A DNA stretch of 64,000 nucleotides from Rhodopseudomonas palustris (GTDB lineage: Bacteria > Pseudomonadota > Alphaproteobacteria > Rhizobiales > Xanthobacteraceae), in contig NZ_CP140155.1 of NCBI RefSeq assembly GCF_034479375.1, positions 4,192,501 to 4,256,500 of the forward strand, given 5' to 3'. Under the pieces are notes generated by a model. The model worked only from the letters and a program-made list of their open reading frames with translations. It was not told the DNA's origin and did not search any database. Positions within the stretch are counted from its first letter, which is position 1; the number at the start of each line of letters is the position of its first letter. The position numbers and the translations under genes were made by a program. Positions 58,491 through 64,000 of this stretch are shown piece after piece.

Positions 58491-59330
58491 GTGACGCCCG
58501 ACAGCGATCCGGCAACCGGCGGCCGCGAATTCGCGCGGTGGCCCTCGCTGTGGCTGACGATCCCGGCGATCGCCGGCGTGATCGGATTGATCGCGCTCGG
58601 CGTCTGGCAGATCGAGCGGCGCGCCTGGAAACTGGCGCTGATCGACCGGGTCGAGCAGCGCGCTCATGCCGCACCCGCATCGTTGCCCCCCGTGGCGTCC
58701 TGGCCCGCGGTGACCGCCGCCCGCGACGAATATCGACGGGTGACCGTGACCGGCCGCTTCCTGCACGACCGCGAGACGCTGGTGCAGGCCGTCACCGATT
58801 TCGGCGGCGGATTCTGGGTGATCACGCCGCTGCACGCCGACGACGGCCGCAACGTTCTGATCAATCGCGGATACGTTCGGCCAGACCAGCGGGACCGTGC
58901 GACCCGACGGGACGGCGAGCCGTCCGGCGAGGTCACGGTTAACGGTCTGTTACGCGTGACGGAACCCGGCGGTGGCTTCCTGCGCCACAACGACCCCGCC
59001 GCCGACCGCTGGTATTCGCGCGATGTCGCGGCGATCGCGCAGACGCGAAGCGTCGAGAATATCGCGCCTTTCTTCATCGACGCCGACGCTTCGCTCGACG
59101 CCGACGGGCAGCCGATTGGCGGACTGACCGTGATCCGGTTTCCCAACAACCACTTGATCTATGCGCTCACGTGGTTTTGCCTGGCATTTATGCTGGCGGG
59201 CTGGCTTGGTGTCGTCGTCTTCGGCGGCAGATTTCCCCGCCGCAAGGGCGGCGGCCGCGGACCGGGCGAAGCGGCGCATTCCGCCCTCGTAACAGGATCA
59301 CATGCTGGACCGATCTCCGGGCATCGCTGA
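58491..59330 (+). CDS. SURF1 family cytochrome oxidase biogenesis protein
   Basis: 279 residues from GTG 58491. Typical SURF1 layout: N-terminal membrane helix IAGVIGLIALGVWQIERRAWK, conserved GRFLHDRETLV, GGFWVITPL and VLINRGYV, and a C-terminal helix LIYALTWFCLAFMLAGWLG. Assists haem a/o insertion into haem-copper oxidases. It follows cyoD by 13 bases and overlaps the kinase start by 29 bases. Confidence 0.93.
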   Translation: MTPDSDPATGGREFARWPSLWLTIPAIAGVIGLIALGVWQIERRAWKLALIDRVEQRAHAAPASLPPVASWPAVTAARDEYRRVTVTGRFLHDRETLVQAVTDFGGGFWVITPLHADDGRNVLINRGYVRPDQRDRATRRDGEPSGEVTVNGLLRVTEPGGGFLRHNDPAADRWYSRDVAAIAQTRSVENIAPFFIDADASLDADGQPIGGLTVIRFPNNHLIYALTWFCLAFMLAGWLGVVVFGGRFPRRKGGGRGPGEAAHSALVTGSHAGPISGHR

Positions 59331-60714
59331 CGACAAGGACGGCTGGACGTTGCGGGACAATGCGTCCTGGCCCGCTCCCGGCGGCCAGCCCGGTGCGCCT
59401 CGCCCGAGCGATGGCGGCACACCTCTGCCGATCGACGCTTCGCCCGCCGACGATGCGACCGACCGCAAGAACATGGCGCTGCTGATCCAGCTCCGCTGGA
59501 CCGCGGTGATCGGGCAGATCGTCACCATCGGGGCGGTGCATTCGTGGCTCGGTGCCCCGCTGCCGATCGTACCGATGGGCGCCGTCGTGCTCGGGCTGGT
59601 CGCGCTCAACATCGCCAGCCTGGCGTGGATGCGCTATCGCATCGCGATCAGCAATCGCGATCTGCTGGTCGCGCTGATCCTCGATGTCGTCGCGCTGACG
59701 GCTCTGCTCTATCTCAGCGGCGGCATCACCAATCCGTTCACATCGCTGTATCTGCTGCAGGTGACGCTCGGCGCCGTGCTGCTCGACAGCCGTTCGAGCT
59801 GGTCACTGGTGGCGGTCGTGTTCACCGCGTTCCTCTGGCTGACCGAAGCGTCGCGCCCGCTGGTGCTGCCGCCGGCCGCGGGCGACCCGGTCAATCTGGC
59901 CGTCGCCGGCATGCTGATCGGCTTCGCGCTGAACGCGGTGCTGCTGGTGGTGTTCGTCACGCGAATTCATCGCAATCTGCGCGAACGCGACGCGCATCTG
60001 GCGGCGTTGCGTCAGCACGCCGCCGAGCAGGACCACATCGTGCGGATGGGTCTGCTCGCCTCCGGCGCCGCGCATGAGCTCGGCACGCCGCTGGCGTCGG
60101 TCTCGGTCATTCTCAGCGACTGGCGCCGGATGCCGCAGATCACGGCCGATCGCGAACTCGCCGAAGACCTCACCGAAATGGAGACGGCGCTGAAGCGCTG
60201 CCAATCGATCGTGACCGGGATTCTGGTTTCGGCCGGCGAGGCGCGCGGCGAGGGGTCGTCGCCGACCACGGTGTCGGCGTTTCTGTCGGCGCTCGTCGAG
60301 GAATGGCAGAATGCGCGCTGCAAGACGACGCTGCACCTCGTCAACGCGTTCGGGGAAGACCTGCCGATCGTTTCCGACGTGACGCTGAAGCAGGCGATTT
60401 TCAACGTGCTGGACAATGCCTTCGAGGTTTCGCGCGACTGGATCGAGCTGTTCGCCGAACGCGACGGCGACAATCTGGTGCTGTCGATCAGCGATCGCGG
60501 TCCCGGCTTTCCGAAGGACATGCTGACGCAGATCGGCAAGCCGTATCAGTCGAGCAAGGGCCGGGCCGGAGGCGGTCTCGGCCTGTTCCTGGTGATGAAT
60601 GTGGTGCGCAAGCTCGGCGGCTCGATGACGGCCGAAAACCTCCGCAACCGCGGCGCCAAGGTCAAGCTGGTGCTGCCGCTCTCGACGCTGGCGATCGGAG
60701 ACCAATTTGATTGA
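59302..60714 (+). CDS. RegB/PrrB/RoxS-family redox sensor histidine kinase
   Basis: 470 residues. An N-terminal soluble stretch, about six membrane helices (75-225) with the quinone-binding motif GGITNPF at 140-146, H-box AAHELGTPLAS with phospho-acceptor His258, and N-, G1-, G2-boxes (NVLDNAFEVS, SDRGPGFP, GGLGLFLVM). Cys300, 42 residues after the His, fits the redox-active Cys of RegB. This kinase family senses the ubiquinone pool and Cys redox state and controls oxidase and photosynthesis genes. It overlaps the regulator gene by 8 bases. Whether it is the main RegB orthologue or a paralogue is not decidable. Confidence 0.92.
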   Translation: MLDRSPGIADDKDGWTLRDNASWPAPGGQPGAPRPSDGGTPLPIDASPADDATDRKNMALLIQLRWTAVIGQIVTIGAVHSWLGAPLPIVPMGAVVLGLVALNIASLAWMRYRIAISNRDLLVALILDVVALTALLYLSGGITNPFTSLYLLQVTLGAVLLDSRSSWSLVAVVFTAFLWLTEASRPLVLPPAAGDPVNLAVAGMLIGFALNAVLLVVFVTRIHRNLRERDAHLAALRQHAAEQDHIVRMGLLASGAAHELGTPLASVSVILSDWRRMPQITADRELAEDLTEMETALKRCQSIVTGILVSAGEARGEGSSPTTVSAFLSALVEEWQNARCKTTLHLVNAFGEDLPIVSDVTLKQAIFNVLDNAFEVSRDWIELFAERDGDNLVLSISDRGPGFPKDMLTQIGKPYQSSKGRAGGGLGLFLVMNVVRKLGGSMTAENLRNRGAKVKLVLPLSTLAIGDQFD

Positions 60715-61240
60715 AGAACGCTCGTTGATCGTCGTCGAGGACGACGCCGGATTCGCCCGCACGCTGAAACGCTCGTTCGAGCGTCGCGGCTACGAAGTCG
60801 TGCACGCCTCGACCATCGACGAGGTGCGCGACGCGTTGGACGAGCGTTCGTTCGGCTACGCCGTGGTCGACCTCAAACTCGGCGGCGCCTCTGGGCTCGC
60901 CTGCGTCGAACTGCTGCACGCTCAGGACCCGGAGATGCTGATCGTCGTCCTGACCGGCTTCGCCAGCATCGCCACCGCGGTCGAGGCGATCAAGCTCGGC
61001 GCCTGCCACTACCTCGCCAAGCCGTCGAACACCGACGACATCGAGGCCGCGTTCCGCAAGGCCGAGGGCAACGCCGACATCGCGCTGGCGAGCCAGCCGA
61101 CCTCGATCAAGACGCTGGAATGGGAACGCATCCACCAGACCCTGATCGAAAGCGAGTTCAACATCTCCGAAGCCGCGCGGCGGCTCGGCATGCATCGCCG
61201 GACCCTGGCGCGCAAGCTCGAAAAGCGGCAGGTCAGGTAG
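60707..61240 (+). CDS. RegA/ActR/RoxR-family response regulator
   Basis: 177 residues from TTG 60707, with GGAG 6 bases upstream. Receiver domain with E11/D12/D13, phospho-acceptor Asp55 (VVDLKLGG), LTGFASIATAVEAIKLGA and Lys in YLAKPSN; then a Fis-type HTH with FNISEAARRLGMHRRTLARKL, the RegA-family DNA recognition segment. Partner of the kinase just upstream. The helix-turn-helix is close to but not identical to that of classical RegA (NVSETARRLNMHRRTLQR in memory of the family), supporting a RegA/RoxR relative. Confidence 0.92.
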   Translation: MIEERSLIVVEDDAGFARTLKRSFERRGYEVVHASTIDEVRDALDERSFGYAVVDLKLGGASGLACVELLHAQDPEMLIVVLTGFASIATAVEAIKLGACHYLAKPSNTDDIEAAFRKAEGNADIALASQPTSIKTLEWERIHQTLIESEFNISEAARRLGMHRRTLARKLEKRQVR

Positions 61241-61263
61241 GCGTAGCATCCCGGCCTGAGCCC

Positions 61264-62067
61264 TCAGGCTGTCCGGTCGCTGCCCGCAATGGTCGGGGGC
61301 GCCGCGCCGGTCTCATCGACATGCGCCAGCGCGCTGAGGTCGAAGGCCTCGCCGCGGATCTGCGAGAGCGTTGCCAGCGCGCGGTCGCGGTCGCCTTCCA
61401 GCAATTCGCCGAGATGGGTCACGGCCGCATTCGGCCGGCGCTGCCGGATCGCCTTCAGCGTCGCCGCCATCAGGTCGGCGCTGAGCCGCCGAATCTCCGG
61501 CGTCTGATAGTCCAGCGGCGACTTCCAGATCGTCGTCCACACGGTCTGATCGGCGAGGTCGGTGAGCAGTTCGACCAGCAACTGATTGCCGGAGCCGCGC
61601 GCAATGGTCTTGACCGCCCGCGTCGTGGTCCGCGCGAAGGCGATCGGATCGTCGGGCTCGACCTGCGCCTTCAATTCCGCGCAGCGTCGCGCGAGCGTGT
61701 CGATGTAGCTCTCGACCGGCGTGGTCGCCATGGTCCGCACCGCCAGCATCGACAGCGCGGTGCGGACGTTGAACAGATCGGCGACTGATTTCAGCGACAC
61801 CGGCTTGATGTAGGCGCCGCGCCGCGGCAGCAATTCGACCAGCCGGCGACGTTCGAGAATCCGAATCGCTTCGCGGATCGGCCCGCGACTGACGCCGAAG
61901 TCGCGCGCCAGATCGAGTTCGACGAGGCGCTCGCCCGCCTTGCGTCGGCCCGAGACGATCTCGGCGCCGAGTTCTTCGGCGACCTGGTCCGGCAGCGTGC
62001 GCGGCGCGAACCGCCGCTCGTGGGTGCCGTCACTCCCGGTCGCCGGCCTGCGATACGTCGCTGCCAC
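61264..62067 (-). CDS. GntR family transcriptional regulator (FadR/FCD-type)
   Basis: 267 residues from GTG 62067, whose GGGGGA lies 4 bases upstream; GTG 62082 or 62100 and TTG 62118 are other starts. Winged HTH: LDLARDFGVSRGPIREAIRILERRRLVELLPRRGAYI at about 60-95. The C-terminal half is an all-helical FCD-like ligand-binding domain. Probably controls the divergent peptide-type ABC transporter genes and itself through the palindrome at 62118-62143. Ligand unknown. Confidence 0.88.
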   Translation of the reverse strand: MAATYRRPATGSDGTHERRFAPRTLPDQVAEELGAEIVSGRRKAGERLVELDLARDFGVSRGPIREAIRILERRRLVELLPRRGAYIKPVSLKSVADLFNVRTALSMLAVRTMATTPVESYIDTLARRCAELKAQVEPDDPIAFARTTTRAVKTIARGSGNQLLVELLTDLADQTVWTTIWKSPLDYQTPEIRRLSADLMAATLKAIRQRRPNAAVTHLGELLEGDRDRALATLSQIRGEAFDLSALAHVDETGAAPPTIAGSDRTA

Positions 62068-62117
62068 GATGTCCCCCGCCACTCTCGTCTCTTCCGCCAC
62101 GCGGACAAAGTAGTCCA

Positions 62118-62143
62118 ATTGTCAATTGTTGACAATTGACAAT
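62118..62143. promoter_or_regulatory. Perfect operator-like palindrome before the GntR gene
   Basis: ATTGTCAATTG (62118-62128), spacer TTGA, CAATTGACAAT (62133-62143): eleven-base arms without mismatch. The TTGTCAA/TTGACAA halves and symmetric shape suit a GntR dimer. It sits between the GntR gene and the divergent ABC ATPase gene, 248 bases from the latter. The rest of the spacer up to 62390 has no recognisable gene. Confidence 0.75.
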
Positions 62144-62390
62144 CGATGGCCTTTGATCGGCGTGTATCGCGCACCGCAATCGGCCGACCGCCGGCCCGCG
62201 ATGCACCGTACCGACGCAGATCGGACGGATGGGAGGATCAGTTGTGACGATGTCCGCGCCGAAACACGTTCGCCACCAAGACCCCCGGGATGACGCGTCG
62301 CTCCGTGTCGAACGTCTCGCGAAGGCGCATGTCGCGATGACTGTTCGGCGCGCGCGCGGCGTGCAGCCGGCTTCCCGCTGAATCGTCGCG

Positions 62391-63445
<1,055 letters not shown>

Positions 63446-63446
<1 letters not shown>

Positions 63447-64000
63447 TGGCTGCTCCGCAACAGACCGATGCCGACGCCGGCATTCTCGCGGTGCGCGATC
63501 TGCGCATCCTGTTTCCGTCGCGCGATGGCCGGGACACCGTCAAGGCGATCGACGGCATGGATTTCGAGGTGCGCGCCGGCGAGACCTTCGGCATCATCGG
63601 GGAATCCGGCTCAGGCAAGACCACGCTCGGAAGGGCTCTGGTATCGCTGCTGCGGCCGACCCACGGCCACATCCTGCACGACGGCACCGATCCGGCGACG
63701 CTGGGCAACCGGGCGTTTCGCAAGCATCGCCGCGACTATCAGATCATCTTCCAGGATCCGAATGCCGCGCTCAATCCGCGGATGACGATCATCGACAGCG
63801 TGGTCGAGCCGCTCGAAGTCCTCGGAGAGGGCGACGCCGCCTCGCGTCGCCGCCGCGGCATCGAGGTGCTGGAGCGCGTCGGACTCGCCGCCGAGGCCGC
63901 CGATCGCTATCCGCATCAGCTTTCGGGCGGGCAGAAGCAGCGCGTCAACATCGCGCGGGTGCTGACGCTGCGGCCCAAACTGATCGTCTGCGACGAGGTC
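63446..64000 (+). CDS. ABC transporter ATP-binding protein, DppF/OppF type, truncated by window edge
   Basis: 185 residues read before the window ends, open at the right edge. ATG 63446 overlaps the previous stop by one base. Walker A GESGSGKTTLGRAL, Q-loop FQDPNAALNPRM and the signature LSGGQKQRVNIARVL, the typical OppF set. Second ATPase of a peptide-type importer, paired with the upstream gene. Confidence 0.93.

Overview
The window looks like a chromosomal segment of an alphaproteobacterium of the Rhizobiales, most probably Rhodopseudomonas or a close Bradyrhizobium relative. This is inferred from high GC, the split F1 ATP synthase operon (delta-alpha-gamma-beta-epsilon without F0 genes), the mdh-sucCD-sucAB-lpd order, the obgE-proB-proA-nadD-rsfS-rlmH-envC-ctpA order, an LDH-like malate dehydrogenase and families of palindromic intergenic repeats. 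No search was run, so the genus is an inference.

Layout. 1-2031: an FtsX-type ABC permease (cut by the window edge) and its ATPase, divergent from a GDSL arylesterase. 2223-4028: thpR and zapE. 4221-15141: malate dehydrogenase, succinyl-CoA synthetase and the 2-oxoglutarate dehydrogenase complex, with MAPEG, SDR and DUF4160/DUF2442 genes lodged before lpd. 15178-20497: a membrane protein, a DUF4337 protein, xerC, priA and rlpA. 21120-26329: the F1 ATP synthase operon, ending in a clear intrinsic terminator. 26461-29843: two RppH-like Nudix genes flanking a UDP-glucuronate decarboxylase and a divergent glycosyltransferase-like gene. 29968-40353: a long minus-strand block (obgE to ctpA plus a divergent polysaccharide deacetylase), interrupted by a ParDE toxin-antitoxin pair on the opposite strand between proB and proA. 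40537-45437: an EamA transporter, small proteins, a GNAT acetyltransferase, rpmA-rplU, a ROK-like protein and tRNA-Ser(CGA).

45438-52403 looks like an accessory segment beside the tRNA. It holds the C-terminal remnant of a TetR/CecR-like regulator, a cysteine-containing small protein, a complete heavy-metal RND efflux operon (outer-membrane factor, adaptor, pump with the divalent-cation motif) and a small periplasmic protein. 52795-61240 has an MFS transporter divergent from cyoABCD, SURF1 and a RegB/RegA-type two-component system whose kinase carries the quinone-binding GGxxNPF motif. The window ends with a GntR regulator, a perfect operator-like palindrome and two oligopeptide-type ABC ATPases, the last cut by the window edge.

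The most interesting signals are the quinone-sensing kinase in one array with a quinol oxidase, together with a perfect 23-bp palindrome upstream of cyoA; two small two-gene cassettes (ParDE and DUF4160/DUF2442) inside housekeeping gene blocks; a 15-bp in-frame tandem repeat at the start of rsfS; palindromic repeats between ATP synthase genes, one of which appears to supply the atpC ribosome binding site; and perfect palindromes before sucA and the GntR gene. No wholly new system could be demonstrated from sequence alone.
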